DNA from: JAKIYB01 sp964590255 | GTDB lineage: Bacteria; Armatimonadota; Hebobacteria; CAIYQO01 | NCBI GenBank assembly: GCA_964590255.1 | Contig: CAZPYA010000035.1 | Span: 1-45,820, forward strand | Length of the DNA stretch: 45,820 bases | Reading direction: 5' to 3' | Shown here: one piece after another, positions 23,542 through 31,888 of the stretch | How the letters are laid out: every line of letters begins with the position of its first letter | Position numbering within the stretch: the first letter of the stretch is position 1 | The notes under the pieces: generated by a model | What the model was told of the DNA's origin: nothing | Databases searched by the model: none | What the model saw: the letters and a program-made list of their open reading frames with translations, nothing else | Translations under genes and position numbers: made by a program

Positions 23542-24735
23542 CTACACCCCCAGCGGATAGTCGCACACCTCGCGCCAGGCTTCGATGAGCGTTTGCAGAC
23601 TTGACCACGGGGTGCTGGCGAAGATGCATTCGGCGGGGGTGAGCGCCAGGCCGCCGCCGGGGCCGAGCAGGCGCACGGCGTTGTGCACTTCGCGGCGAAT
23701 GTCGTCGGGCGTACCGTATTCCAGCGTGATTGGCTCGTTAATGGCGCCGATGACGGCGACGTTGCCAGCGAAGGCTGCCTTCACCGCCGCCAGGTCGATG
23801 GGCTCGCTGTTCGGCAACGGATCGAGTAGGCAATGGGCGTCGTAGCCCAGGGTGGCCAGCTCATCCAGCAGCGGCATCACGCCGACGCTCATGGTGTAGC
23901 CCATGAGCCGGTCCGCCTGGTGGATGAGATCGGCCAGTTCCTTGATGCGCGGGGCGAAATGCCGGCGGAAGAGCGCGGGTGACCAGAAGGAGGTGCCTTC
24001 GTAAAATCCCCGGCGCATGATGAAATCGACCGGCGTGTCGAGGAGCAGCTCGACGTAGCGGCGATCCCAGGCGTGGATAATGTCCAGCAATCCCTCAAAC
24101 AACTCCGGCTGGTCGAGGGCCATGTCGAGCAGGCCATTCACCCCGCAGAGCCACACCGCCGCGTCGGTGCCGCTGGAGCCGTGCCCGACGTGCAGCACGC
24201 CCAGCGCCTGCGCCTGTTGCGAACGGTGCAGGCAGGCCTCGCGCAGATCCGCGAGTTCGTCGTTCGTCGGCGTATACAGGAGATAGCGCAGTTTCTCCAG
24301 ATCGGCTTCGCTGGTAAGGGGGCACCGGCGGTAGCGGGGCACGTTGTAATCATCCATCAATGCGAGCTTCGGAGTGCCGTCATGGTGCATCGGCCAGTCC
24401 GTCGTCTCCCAGTCGTCGGTGAGATTCACTTCCTGGCGCAGCACGCCGGCAGGGGTGTCGTATTCCGCCACCAGCACTGACTGACCCGGCCCATCGGGAT
24501 ATTCCGTCCACTGGCGCACCCGCACGTCGGGGTGAAATCGCTGCGGCGGCAGGCTCCACAGCCAGGGATCGGTGCCCAGCGACAGCCAGCGCTCCGCCTG
24601 TTCGACATCATTCGACCAGTGCAGTTCCGGCGGGGGCACAAAACCGAAAGAGCGCAAATGCAGCGGCACGCGGTCCGGCTCCTGCCGGTAGCGGATGGCG
24701 GTGAGCATGCGCTCACGCGAGGACAGGATGCTCAT
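23542..24735 (-). CDS. UroD-fold protein 2
   Basis: 397 aa, first gene of the minus-strand operon that ends in the sulfatase. The opening SSRERMLTAIRYRQEPDRVPLHL is typical of the UroD/MtaA superfamily (substrate-pocket start, compare DRVP). Later parts include VLHVGHGSSGTDAAVWLCG, RRGFYEGTSFWSPALFRRHF and LPNSEPIDLAAVKAAFAGNVAVIG. The position where MtaA-type enzymes have His-x-Cys reads GYTMSVGVMPLL, so zinc binding there is unlikely. True HemE activity is ruled out by the missing N-terminal Arg motif. GAGGAG stands about 5 nt before the ATG at 24735. The reaction is unknown. Confidence 0.78.
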   Translation of the reverse strand: MSILSSRERMLTAIRYRQEPDRVPLHLRSFGFVPPPELHWSNDVEQAERWLSLGTDPWLWSLPPQRFHPDVRVRQWTEYPDGPGQSVLVAEYDTPAGVLRQEVNLTDDWETTDWPMHHDGTPKLALMDDYNVPRYRRCPLTSEADLEKLRYLLYTPTNDELADLREACLHRSQQAQALGVLHVGHGSSGTDAAVWLCGVNGLLDMALDQPELFEGLLDIIHAWDRRYVELLLDTPVDFIMRRGFYEGTSFWSPALFRRHFAPRIKELADLIHQADRLMGYTMSVGVMPLLDELATLGYDAHCLLDPLPNSEPIDLAAVKAAFAGNVAVIGAINEPITLEYGTPDDIRREVHNAVRLLGPGGGLALTPAECIFASTPWSSLQTLIEAWREVCDYPLGV

Positions 24736-24830
24736 GGCGTCTCCTCGTTATTCGGATAACCATTTTTTCTCCGCAACCGCTCGAATTCCCCCTTTCGTGT
24801 GGAATGTCCGAAAGAATTCGGCGATTCCGC

Positions 24831-24860
24831 TTGACAAGATGCCCGGCGGGGAAATAACAA
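24831..24860 (+). promoter_or_regulatory. candidate promoter of the M16 peptidase gene
   Basis: TTGACA (24831-24836), 18-nt spacer, TAACAA (24855-24860). Transcription would start near 24867, just before AAGGAGG at 24871, giving a very short leader. Confidence 0.5.
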
Positions 24861-24883
24861 TCTGTTTTACAAGGAGGAACGCT

Positions 24884-27565
24884 ATGTCGTTATCCCGCTC
24901 GCTCTCCCGCATCGTCATCGGGCTGTGCCTGCTCGTCGCGGCCGTTGCCGTTGCTGCCGACGTGCAGCAGCGTTTGCTGCCGAACGGCCTTACTATACTG
25001 GTGAAAGAAGTGCATGCCGCGCCGGTGGTGACGGTGGACGTCTGGTACAAGGTGGGCTCGCGCAACGAGCGTCCGGGCATCACCGGCATCTCGCACCTGC
25101 TGGAACACATGACCTATAAAGGGGCGAAAGGCTACAGCCGCGACGCCATGCGCGACATCGTGAAGCGCAACGGCGCCATCGACAACGGCGCGACGTATTT
25201 CGATTACACCCACTACTACACCACCATCGCCAGCGACCGGGTAGAGCCGATATTGAAGATGGAGGCGGCGCGCATGAGCAGCGCCACGCTGCAGCAGAAG
25301 GACCTGGGCTCCGAGTGGACGGTGGTACGTTCCGAGCTGGAAGGCCGCGAAAACGACCCCGGCACACAGCTTTTCCAGGAGCTGATGGCGGCGGCGTTCA
25401 AGGCCAGCCCCTACCAGTGGCCGGTCATCGGCTGGCGCTCTGACGTGGAGCACACGAAGGCCGCCGACTTGCAGGCCTATTACCGCACCTACTATGTGCC
25501 GGTCAACGCCACGCTGGTGGTCGTCGGCGACGTGAAAGCCGACGCGATCTTCGCGATGGTCACGAAGCAATTCGGCAGCATCCGCAAGGCGCCCGCGCCC
25601 CCGCAGTGGACCACGCCGGAGCCGACGCAGCGCGGCGAGCGGCGCGTCACCGTGCGCCGTCAGGGCAAGGTGCCATTCGAGCAGATACTCTGGCACGTGC
25701 CGGCTATCACCCACGCCGACGCCCCGGCGCTGATGCTGCTGGACCAGATTCTCGGCACCGGCCGCCTGTCGCGCCTGTACCAAAAAGTCGTCGAGCCGCG
25801 CATCGCGGTGGAGTCGTGGTCGTCCATTTTACTGCTGCGCGACAGCAGCATCTTCATCACCGGCGGCATGGCCGGCCAGGGACAGAAGATTCCGGACATC
25901 GAGCGCGCCGTGCTGGCCGAAGTCGAACGCATCAAAACCGAGCCACCCACCACCGAGGAGATGGCGCGCGCGCGCCGGCAGCTGGAGGCGTCGATCATCT
26001 TCGACCGCGACAGCGTGACGGAACAGGCCCAACAGCTCGGGTATTACCAGACGGTGACCGGCGACCACGCCTTCCTCGACCGGCTGCCTGAGCGGCTGCG
26101 GGCGGTGACACCGGAGGACATCGCCCGCGTGGCGAAGACCTACCTGACCGAGGATAACCGCACCGTCGGCATCTTTCAGCCGGTGGCGACGGGGAAAGGC
26201 GCCGCGACGGCACCGGCGATGGCCACGCCCGCCGGGTACCACGACGGCGATGCCGCCCGCATCGATGCGCCGCTGGCACGCGCGAAGGCGCCCGCGCCAG
26301 TGGTGACCAAAGTCGCCCGCGAACGTATCGTACTGCCCAACGGTCTGGTGCTCATCGTGCAGGAGAACCACGCCAACGCCACCGTGGGCATCGAGATGAG
26401 CCTGCGCGCCGGCAAAGCGTATGACCCCGCCGGGCGGGCGGGCAGCGCCACGCTGGTCGCCGACCTGCTGGACGCCGGCACGACCACCCGCACCGCCGAC
26501 CAGATCGCCACGGAGCTGGAAGGCAGCGCCGCGACGCTGTCCGCCGGCACCGGATGGGAGACGGTGGGCATCCACGGACGCGCATTGAGCAGCGACACCG
26601 AGCTGCTGCTGCGCAACCTGGCCGACATCGTACGCAACCCGATCTTCCCGGAGAAGGAAGTGACGAAGGTGCGCGAGTCCAGCCTGGCCAACCTGGCCTA
26701 TACCCGCGACCAGCCCGGCCAGAACGCCTACCGCGCCTTCTATCGCGCGGTGCTGCCGGAGGGTCATCCCTACCGCGTGGCCTCCTTCGAGGAAGAGGAC
26801 GCCGGGTTGAAGACGATTACTCGCGACGACCTCGTCGCCTTCCACACTTCGCGCTACACGCCGCGCACCGCCATTCTGGTAGTGGTGGGCGACGTGAAGC
26901 CCGCCGACATACGCGCACTGGTCGACAAGCATTTCGGCAACTGGCAGGGCGCGACGCCGAAGCTGGTGACCTTCCCCACCCCTGTGCTGGCAACTGAAAC
27001 GCGTGTGGTGACGACGATCCCGGAAAAGTCGCAAGTGAATATCTACGCCGGTTATGCCGGCGGGCTGCGGCGCACCGACCCGGACTACTTCGCCGCGCAG
27101 GTGATGAACATGATTCTCGGTGGCGGCGGCGCGCTGAATAGCCGGCTGGGCGACGTGATCCGCGACCAGCACGGCCTGACATACGGCATCCACAGCGCCT
27201 TCCACGCCTCTACCGGCGCCGGTCCATGGTATACGGCCATGGGCGTGAACCCGGCCAATGTCGACAAGGCCGTTGACCTGTTGAAGGCGCAGATCGCGCT
27301 GATGCGCGAGAAAGGCGTCACGCAGGCTGAGGTCGACGGCACCACCGCCTATGTCACGGGCGCTCATGCCATCGGGCTCATTACCAACGCCGCCATCGCC
27401 GGCGAATTACTCGACGCCGAGTATTTTGGCCTGGGCCTGGATTACCCGGAGCGTTTCACCGCGCATTACCGCGCCGTCACCCGCGAGCAGGTAAACGCCG
27501 CCGCGCAGAAGTACCTGCACCCGGACAACCTGGTGATCTCTATTGCCGGCTCATACGGGAAGTAG
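24884..27565 (+). CDS. exported two-domain M16 zinc peptidase (pitrilysin/insulinase family)
   Basis: 893 aa. Signal peptide MSLSRSLSRIVIGLCLLVAAVAVAA puts it outside the cytoplasmic membrane. The N-terminal half carries the inverted zinc motif HLLEH (H71, E74, H75) and the distal ligand E151 in RSELEGREND, 76 residues downstream as the family requires. The C-terminal half (from about residue 470, RIVLPNGLVLIVQENHANATV) is a second M16 fold in which HxxEH is replaced (SATLVADLLD), so it is non-catalytic and keeps the substrate-binding role (RRTDPDYFAAQVMNMILGGG). In many bacteria these halves are two proteins. ATG at 24884 is chosen because AAGGAGG is 6 nt upstream and the signal peptide begins there. 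Confidence 0.93.
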   Translation: MSLSRSLSRIVIGLCLLVAAVAVAADVQQRLLPNGLTILVKEVHAAPVVTVDVWYKVGSRNERPGITGISHLLEHMTYKGAKGYSRDAMRDIVKRNGAIDNGATYFDYTHYYTTIASDRVEPILKMEAARMSSATLQQKDLGSEWTVVRSELEGRENDPGTQLFQELMAAAFKASPYQWPVIGWRSDVEHTKAADLQAYYRTYYVPVNATLVVVGDVKADAIFAMVTKQFGSIRKAPAPPQWTTPEPTQRGERRVTVRRQGKVPFEQILWHVPAITHADAPALMLLDQILGTGRLSRLYQKVVEPRIAVESWSSILLLRDSSIFITGGMAGQGQKIPDIERAVLAEVERIKTEPPTTEEMARARRQLEASIIFDRDSVTEQAQQLGYYQTVTGDHAFLDRLPERLRAVTPEDIARVAKTYLTEDNRTVGIFQPVATGKGAATAPAMATPAGYHDGDAARIDAPLARAKAPAPVVTKVARERIVLPNGLVLIVQENHANATVGIEMSLRAGKAYDPAGRAGSATLVADLLDAGTTTRTADQIATELEGSAATLSAGTGWETVGIHGRALSSDTELLLRNLADIVRNPIFPEKEVTKVRESSLANLAYTRDQPGQNAYRAFYRAVLPEGHPYRVASFEEEDAGLKTITRDDLVAFHTSRYTPRTAILVVVGDVKPADIRALVDKHFGNWQGATPKLVTFPTPVLATETRVVTTIPEKSQVNIYAGYAGGLRRTDPDYFAAQVMNMILGGGGALNSRLGDVIRDQHGLTYGIHSAFHASTGAGPWYTAMGVNPANVDKAVDLLKAQIALMREKGVTQAEVDGTTAYVTGAHAIGLITNAAIAGELLDAEYFGLGLDYPERFTAHYRAVTREQVNAAAQKYLHPDNLVISIAGSYGK

Positions 27566-27591
27566 GAGCGTGGATTTTCACCACGCACGAG

Positions 27592-27620
27592 TTGACAGCC
27601 GGCCTCGATGCTGCTATAGT
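27592..27620 (+). promoter_or_regulatory. sigma-70 promoter of tRNA-Pro
   Basis: TTGACA (27592-27597), a 17-nt spacer and TATAGT (27615-27620) preceded by GC. The tRNA begins 12 nt downstream of the -10 hexamer. Confidence 0.85.
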
Positions 27621-27631
27621 ATCGCGGTCAT

Positions 27632-27708
27632 CGGGGTGTAGCTCAGCTTGGTAGAGTGCACGGTTCGGGTCCGTGAGGCCGGAGGTTCAAATCCTCTCAC
27701 CCCGACCA
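27632..27708 (+). tRNA. tRNA-Pro, anticodon CGG
   Basis: 77 nt with a complete cloverleaf. The acceptor stem CGGGGTG pairs with CACCCCG; the D stem is GCTC/GAGT; the anticodon stem CACGG/CCGTG closes the loop TTCGGGT, anticodon CGG at 27666-27668 (reads CCG). The T arm is GGAGG-TTCAAAT-CCTCT. CCA is encoded (27706-27708). The C1-G72 pair is typical of bacterial tRNA-Pro. Confidence 0.97.
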
Positions 27709-27714
27709 ATGACG

Positions 27715-27750
27715 AGCCCGCGAGAGAGATCTCGCGGGCTTTCACTTTTG
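27715..27750 (+). terminator. intrinsic terminator of tRNA-Pro
   Basis: A perfect 11-bp stem AGCCCGCGAGA / TCTCGCGGGCT with a GAGA loop, followed by TTCACTTTT, starts 6 nt after the tRNA. Confidence 0.85.
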
Positions 27751-27778
27751 GTGCCGGTGAGGACACCGGCGCTCCCAG
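27751..27778. repeat. CTCCCAG-family hairpin repeat at the pyrD stop
   Basis: GTGCCGGTG-AGGA-CACCGGC followed by GCTCCCAG: a 7-bp stem with the same GCGCTCCCAG tail as the repeats at 845-904. It ends one base before the pyrD stop codon. Confidence 0.65.
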
Positions 27779-27779
27779 G

Positions 27780-28700
27780 TTAATTCGTCTGCAGCCGACC
27801 CACCAGGTCGTTCACGTCCGCGATGCCGTTGCGGTCCAGATACTCCGCCAGGCCCTGCTTGATCTTCAGCGGGGCGTAGGGATCGGCGTAGAGGGCGGTG
27901 CCGACGGCGACGGCGTTGGCGCCGGCGAGAAGCATTTCCACCGCGTCTTCCCAGGTGGCCACGCCGCCCATGCCGATGATGGGCACGGAGACGCGCTGGC
28001 GCACCTGCCAGACCATACGCACGGCGACGGGGCGCACGGCGGGGCCGGAGAGGCCGCCGACGTTGTTGGCAAGGATGGGCCGGCGGGTGTGGATGTCGAT
28101 GCGCATGCCGAGCAGCGTGTTGATGAGCGAGAGCGCGTCGGCGCCGTTGTCGACGGCGGACTGGGCGATTTCGGCGATATCCGTCACGTTCGGCGAAAGT
28201 TTGACGATGAGCGGTCTTGTGCAGTAGCGGCGCACGGCGGCGGTGATGTTCGCCACGCTGGCGCAACTGGTGCCGAAGGCCACCCCACCTTCTTTCACGT
28301 TCGGGCAGGAGATGTTCAGTTCGATCAAGTCGATGCTGGTGTCGGAGAGGCGCTCCGCCATCGCGCAGTAATCGTCCACCGTGCTGCCGGCGATGTTGGC
28401 GATGATGACGGTGCCTTGCGTCTTCAGCCAGGGCAGCTCATGCGCGATGAACGCCTCCACGCCGGGGTTCTGCAGGCCGACGCTATTAAGCATCCCCGCC
28501 GGCGTTTCCGCCACGCGCGGCGGCGCGTTGCCCGGCCGTTCCTTCAGCGTGAGTCCCTTCACGGCGATGGCGCCCAACTCGGACAGCGGGAAAAGCTCGC
28601 TATACTCCCGCCCAAAGCCGAAGGTGCCGGAGGCTACCGTCACCGGATTGGCAAGGGTGATGCCGGCGATATTGGCGGTGAGATTCGGCGTCGTTACCAC
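27780..28700 (-). CDS. pyrD: dihydroorotate dehydrogenase B, catalytic subunit
   Basis: Fourth step of pyrimidine synthesis: oxidises dihydroorotate to orotate and passes electrons to NAD+ through PyrK. 306 aa. Family motifs: LANPVTVASGTFGFG, GAIAVKGLTLKERPGN, the catalytic Cys in ELNISCPNVKEGG (Cys marks class 1; class 2 has Ser), and the FMN phosphate site PIIGMGGV ... LLAGANAVAVGTA. The chosen start is GTG at 28700: GGAGGT is 6 nt upstream, inside the end of pyrK, and the reading frames overlap by 7 nt, which suggests coupled translation. Confidence 0.95.
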   Translation of the reverse strand: MVTTPNLTANIAGITLANPVTVASGTFGFGREYSELFPLSELGAIAVKGLTLKERPGNAPPRVAETPAGMLNSVGLQNPGVEAFIAHELPWLKTQGTVIIANIAGSTVDDYCAMAERLSDTSIDLIELNISCPNVKEGGVAFGTSCASVANITAAVRRYCTRPLIVKLSPNVTDIAEIAQSAVDNGADALSLINTLLGMRIDIHTRRPILANNVGGLSGPAVRPVAVRMVWQVRQRVSVPIIGMGGVATWEDAVEMLLAGANAVAVGTALYADPYAPLKIKQGLAEYLDRNGIADVNDLVGRLQTN

Positions 28701-29461
28701 ACCACTACCTCCGCGTCGAAGACCGGGCCGTCGCTGCAGACGTGGGCGTAGGTTTCGCTGCCGTCGGGGCGGCGGATTTTCTGGGCGCAACCGAGGCAGG
28801 CGCCGATGCCGCAGGCCATGCGCTGCTCCAGCGAGAGCTGGCAGGCGATGCCGCGGGCTTGCGCCACGTCGGCGGTGGCGCGGAGCATCGGTTTTGGACC
28901 ACAGGCGAAGATGGCGCCCACCGGGCCTTCGTCGCAACGCGCCGCCAGCAGTTCGGTGACCAGGCCGTGGTGGCCGGCGGTGCCGTCGTCGGTGGCGAGG
29001 CGCACGTCGGCGCCGACAGTTTCAAAGTCCTCGATCATCGAGATGAGATTCGCGGAGCGGAAGCCGAGCAGGACGGTGGCGTTGCGGCCGAAGGCTTTGC
29101 AGGCATGGATCAGCGGGAAGATGCCGATGCCGCCGCCGACGAAGACCGCGGGCTGGGCCGGATCGCCCAGCCGGAAGCCGTTGCCCTGCGGGCCGAGGAT
29201 ATCGATCTCCGCGCCGAGAGGCTGTTCGGCCAGCCACGCCGTGCCCGCGCCGCGCACCTCGAAGATGAAGCGCAGGCGGTCACCCTCGGCGTCGCAGATG
29301 CTGATGGGCCGGCGCAGCGTGAGATCGCCGCAGCGCACCATGATGAACTGCCCCGGCTGCGCCGCGCGGGCGATTGGCGGGCACTCGACGGTGAAGTCCA
29401 GCAGTTCGGCGCGAAGGGCGCGCTTTTTCACCAGCGGGCAGGTTGTGACGGTGAGACTCAT
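28694..29461 (-). CDS. pyrK: dihydroorotate dehydrogenase B, electron-transfer subunit
   Basis: Iron-sulfur flavoprotein that carries electrons from PyrD to NAD+. 255 aa. FAD-binding domain (RRPISICDAEGDRLRFIFEV), NAD-binding part (FVGGGIGIFPLIHACKAFG, GAIFACGPKPML) and the C-terminal 2Fe-2S cluster site with four cysteines (C-GIGA-C-LG-C ... HVC). The ATG at 29461 fits the family start (SLTVTTCPLVKKRALRAEL) although no clear Shine-Dalgarno sequence precedes it. First gene of pyrK-pyrD; transcription is expected from the promoter at 29758-29786 through a leader of about 290 nt that holds the GACTACCCCC element. Confidence 0.94.
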   Translation of the reverse strand: MSLTVTTCPLVKKRALRAELLDFTVECPPIARAAQPGQFIMVRCGDLTLRRPISICDAEGDRLRFIFEVRGAGTAWLAEQPLGAEIDILGPQGNGFRLGDPAQPAVFVGGGIGIFPLIHACKAFGRNATVLLGFRSANLISMIEDFETVGADVRLATDDGTAGHHGLVTELLAARCDEGPVGAIFACGPKPMLRATADVAQARGIACQLSLEQRMACGIGACLGCAQKIRRPDGSETYAHVCSDGPVFDAEVVVW

Positions 29462-29533
29462 GACAGGGGCATTATCGCACTTTGGCGGGGTTGGAGGCAA
29501 CCGGCGGGATATGTTCTCCGTTCATTGGTCGAT

Positions 29534-29601
29534 GACTACCCCCGGCTACCCCCCGTGACTACCCCCACTTTTTTGTGTTTTTTGCGAAAAAGGGGGTAGT
29601 C
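29534..29601 (-). promoter_or_regulatory. GACTACCCCC leader hairpin element, copy 2
   Basis: Read on the minus strand: left arm GACTACCCCC (29601-29592), T/A-rich loop, right arm GGGGGTAGTC (29566-29557), then ACGGGGGGTAGCC and a third GGGGGTAGTC (29543-29534). The order, the loop (TTTTTCGCA against TTTTTTGCA) and the GTAGTCACGGGGGGTAG joint match copy 1 at 12640-12697. It ends 72 nt before the pyrK ATG. Confidence 0.65.
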
Positions 29602-29757
29602 GTTTTCGCTTGTGATGGGCGCGATTGCCTTATCGGCGCGCCTTGCCGCGGCTGCGGCGCAACTACGAACGGTTATCAGCAAGCCAGGAGATATGGCGCA
29701 TCGCGTCACATCCATATGAAACCAGAACAAATTAATACTTCTCATGGTACGGTCAGC

Positions 29758-29786
29758 AGTATAGCAGATTTAGCAGTTTTTGTCAA
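29758..29786 (-). promoter_or_regulatory. sigma-70 promoter of pyrK-pyrD
   Basis: On the minus strand TTGACA (29786-29781), a 17-nt spacer and TATACT (29763-29758) within GCTATACT. Predicted start near 29751. Confidence 0.8.
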
Positions 29787-29861
29787 ATTTGCGTTTGCAT
29801 GTTGTGCCTAAATGTTCATATGCATTTCCGAATCCCTCTCCCTTGTTCCCTCTTCCCTGCC

Positions 29862-29890
29862 TTGACGCTTCGCGTCAAACCCTTTACGCT
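29862..29890 (+). promoter_or_regulatory. hisF promoter with overlapping palindrome; leaderless start
   Basis: TTGACG (29862-29867), 17-nt spacer, TACGCT (29885-29890), then 6 nt and the hisF ATG, so the transcript would begin at or near the start codon. The -35 is the left half of a perfect palindrome TTGACGC-TTC-GCGTCAA (29862-29878), a possible operator. Confidence 0.5.
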
Positions 29891-29896
29891 TGGGGC

Positions 29897-30649
29897 ATGC
29901 TGGCAAAACGTGTCATCCCCTGCCTGGACGTGAAAGACGGGCGGGTTGTTAAAGGGACCAATTTTCTGAATCTGCGCGATGCGGGCGATCCGGTGGAACT
30001 GGCGGCGTTTTACGACCGCGAAGGCGCGGATGAGCTTGTGTTTCTGGATATCACCGCCTCGCACGAGCGGCGGAAGACGATTCTGGACATCGCCGCGCGC
30101 ACCTCGGAAGAGGTGTTTATTCCCTACTGCGTGGGCGGGGGCATCAAGGCGGTGGAGGATTTCCGCGACCTGCTGAAAGCCGGGGCGGACAAAATCTCCA
30201 TGAACACCGCGGCGGTGCAGCACCCCGAAGTGATTTCCGAAGCCGCCGAGCGCTTCGGCAGCCAATGCGTGGTGGTGGCCATCGACGGCAAATGGAACGG
30301 GAGCTTCTGGGAAGTCTACCTGCATGGCGGGCGCACGCCGACCGGCCGCAACGTCATCGAGTGGGCGGCGGAGGCGGAGGCGCGCGGCGCCGGCGAAATT
30401 TTGCTGACCAGCATGGACGCCGACGGCACGAAGGCCGGCTTCGACATTCCGCAGACACGCGCGGTGGCGGAAACGGTGCGCATCCCGGTGATCGCCTCCG
30501 GCGGCGCCGGCTGTCCCGAGCACCTCTACACCGCGCTGACCGAGGGCAAAGCCGACGCCGCGCTCATCGCCAGCATCACGCATTATGGAGAGTATACGAT
30601 CAAGCAGTTGAAGGATTATCTGCGGGAGCGGGGCGTGGTGGTGCGGTAG
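29897..30649 (+). CDS. hisF: imidazole glycerol phosphate synthase cyclase subunit HisF
   Basis: Forms imidazole glycerol phosphate and AICAR from PRFAR and ammonia supplied by HisH, in histidine synthesis. 250 aa, normal length. (beta-alpha)8 barrel with the two catalytic aspartates D11 (VIPCLDVKDGRVVKG) and D130 (VVVAIDGKWNG), and the phosphate-binding loops VGGGI and IASGGAG. The ATG at 29897 gives the family start MLAKRVIPCLDV; no good Shine-Dalgarno sequence is present, consistent with a leaderless mRNA. It stands alone: no hisH or other his genes are near. Divergent from pyrK. Confidence 0.97.
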   Translation: MLAKRVIPCLDVKDGRVVKGTNFLNLRDAGDPVELAAFYDREGADELVFLDITASHERRKTILDIAARTSEEVFIPYCVGGGIKAVEDFRDLLKAGADKISMNTAAVQHPEVISEAAERFGSQCVVVAIDGKWNGSFWEVYLHGGRTPTGRNVIEWAAEAEARGAGEILLTSMDADGTKAGFDIPQTRAVAETVRIPVIASGGAGCPEHLYTALTEGKADAALIASITHYGEYTIKQLKDYLRERGVVVR

Positions 30650-30719
30650 GAGATACGCAGAGCGCGCAGAGAGGTTGCGGAGCGGACACTGAAGTACCCC
30701 TGCGTGGCCATGCGGCCAA

Positions 30720-30739
30720 GCGTCCCTCTGCAGGGACGC
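30720..30739 (+). other. hairpin between hisF and the UroD-like gene
   Basis: A perfect 8-bp stem GCGTCCCT-CTGC-AGGGACGC, 70 nt after hisF. No U-tract follows, so termination is uncertain. The sequence before it (ACGCAGAGCGCGCAGAGAGG) is a short direct repeat. Confidence 0.45.
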
Positions 30740-30788
30740 AGCGGTTCTGGCAGCGAAACCCGATATCATTATCAGGCAGGATTTGACG

Positions 30789-31850
30789 ATGACCATGACC
30801 AAACGTGAACGTTTCCTAGCTTTCGCCAATTTTGAGCCGGTGGACCGTATTCCCCGGCATGCGGGGTATGTGGGGTCGCTGACTGAGAAGCTGACTGCGG
30901 CGCTGGGCGAGAGTCCGTATAGCTACTTCGACAGCGACAGCGGACGGGGCGCGGGGTTGACGCCGCCGGACGGCTTTCAGCCGCCGGATTACCGCGTGTA
31001 CCACGAGGCGTGGCTGGACAACCCCAACTTCTCCATCGACGGCAACGGCTGCGGGCATTTGAACCACGGGTTCTACCACTTTACCGAGTATATCAGCCCG
31101 CTGCGCCACGCCGAACGTTTTGAGGAGCTGGAAGCCTACCCGATCACCAGTAATGCCGGCTGGTCAGACGCGAGGATGAAACAGGCGGCGGACGAGGCCC
31201 ACGCCGCGGGCGATTTCGCCAGCATCTTCGTGGGGCACATGTATGAGAACGCCTGGCAGGTGCGCGGGTACGAAGAGTTCCTGATGGACCTACTGACCCA
31301 GCCCGAGTGGGCGGAGTACCTGCTGGACCAATATTGCGAGAACAACGTGCGCGTAGCGGAAGCAGCGGCGCGCGCCGGGTATGACCAAATTCAGACTGGC
31401 GACGACGTGGCGAGCCAGGTGGCGCTGATGTTCCAGCCGGAACTGTGGCGCGCGGTGATGAAGCCGCGCTGGGCGAAGGTGATCGCCGCCGCCCGCGCCA
31501 TCAAGCCTGACATCCATGTGTGGTATCACTCGGACGGCAATATCTGGGAGATCCTCGACGATCTCGTGGAGATCGGCATCACCATTCTCAACCCGGTGCA
31601 GCCGGAGTGCATCGACCCGGTGGCCGTGCGCCAGCGCTGCGGCAAGCGGCTGGCTTTCGACGGCTGCATGGGCACGCAGACGGTCTTCCCCTTCGGCACC
31701 CCTGACGACGTGCGCCGCATGGTGCATTACTACGTCGATGAACTCGACGGCAAGAACGGCGGCCTGATGCTCTCCCCCACCCACGTGCTGGAACCGGAGG
31801 TGACGGTGGAGAATATTGTGGCGTTTTTTGAGGAATGCGATCGGGTGTAG
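30789..31850 (+). CDS. UroD-fold protein 3
   Basis: 353 aa, UroD/MtaA superfamily. The start KRERFLAFANFEPVDRIPRH and the later DDVASQVALMFQPELWRAVMKPRW, HVWYHSDGNIWEIL, GITILNPVQPECIDPVAV and GLMLSPTHVLEPEVTVENI follow the order seen in MtaA/CmuA-type methyltransferases. The usual HICG zinc motif is replaced by HSDG, so metal binding would differ. HemE activity is not expected. Of three possible starts ATG at 30789 is best placed behind CAGGA (8 nt). Role unknown; of the three UroD-like proteins in the window this is the most like protein 1, sharing SDGN at the same place. Confidence 0.8.
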   Translation: MTMTKRERFLAFANFEPVDRIPRHAGYVGSLTEKLTAALGESPYSYFDSDSGRGAGLTPPDGFQPPDYRVYHEAWLDNPNFSIDGNGCGHLNHGFYHFTEYISPLRHAERFEELEAYPITSNAGWSDARMKQAADEAHAAGDFASIFVGHMYENAWQVRGYEEFLMDLLTQPEWAEYLLDQYCENNVRVAEAAARAGYDQIQTGDDVASQVALMFQPELWRAVMKPRWAKVIAAARAIKPDIHVWYHSDGNIWEILDDLVEIGITILNPVQPECIDPVAVRQRCGKRLAFDGCMGTQTVFPFGTPDDVRRMVHYYVDELDGKNGGLMLSPTHVLEPEVTVENIVAFFEECDRV

Positions 31851-31888
31851 GGGATAGGAGATAGGGGTTAGGGGTTAGGGACGAAAAC
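31851..31888. repeat. short direct repeats (GATAGG / GGTTAGG)
   Basis: GGGATAGGAGATAGGGGTTAGGGGTTAGGG-type sequence, described by its units GATAGG (twice) and GGGGTTA (twice), directly after the UroD-like stop. Low-complexity filler; no gene. Confidence 0.7.

Noticed and set aside
25829..27367. A 512-codon open frame on the minus strand
   Set aside because: Antisense shadow of the M16 peptidase; low-complexity composition.
27780..28937. Longer pyrD reading frame starting inside pyrK
   Set aside because: The first 79 residues are Arg-rich shadow of pyrK; GTG 28700 with GGAGGT matches the family start.
31851..31888. TTAGGG units as telomere-like sequence
   Set aside because: Only two units in a bacterial spacer; one of several unrelated short repeats.
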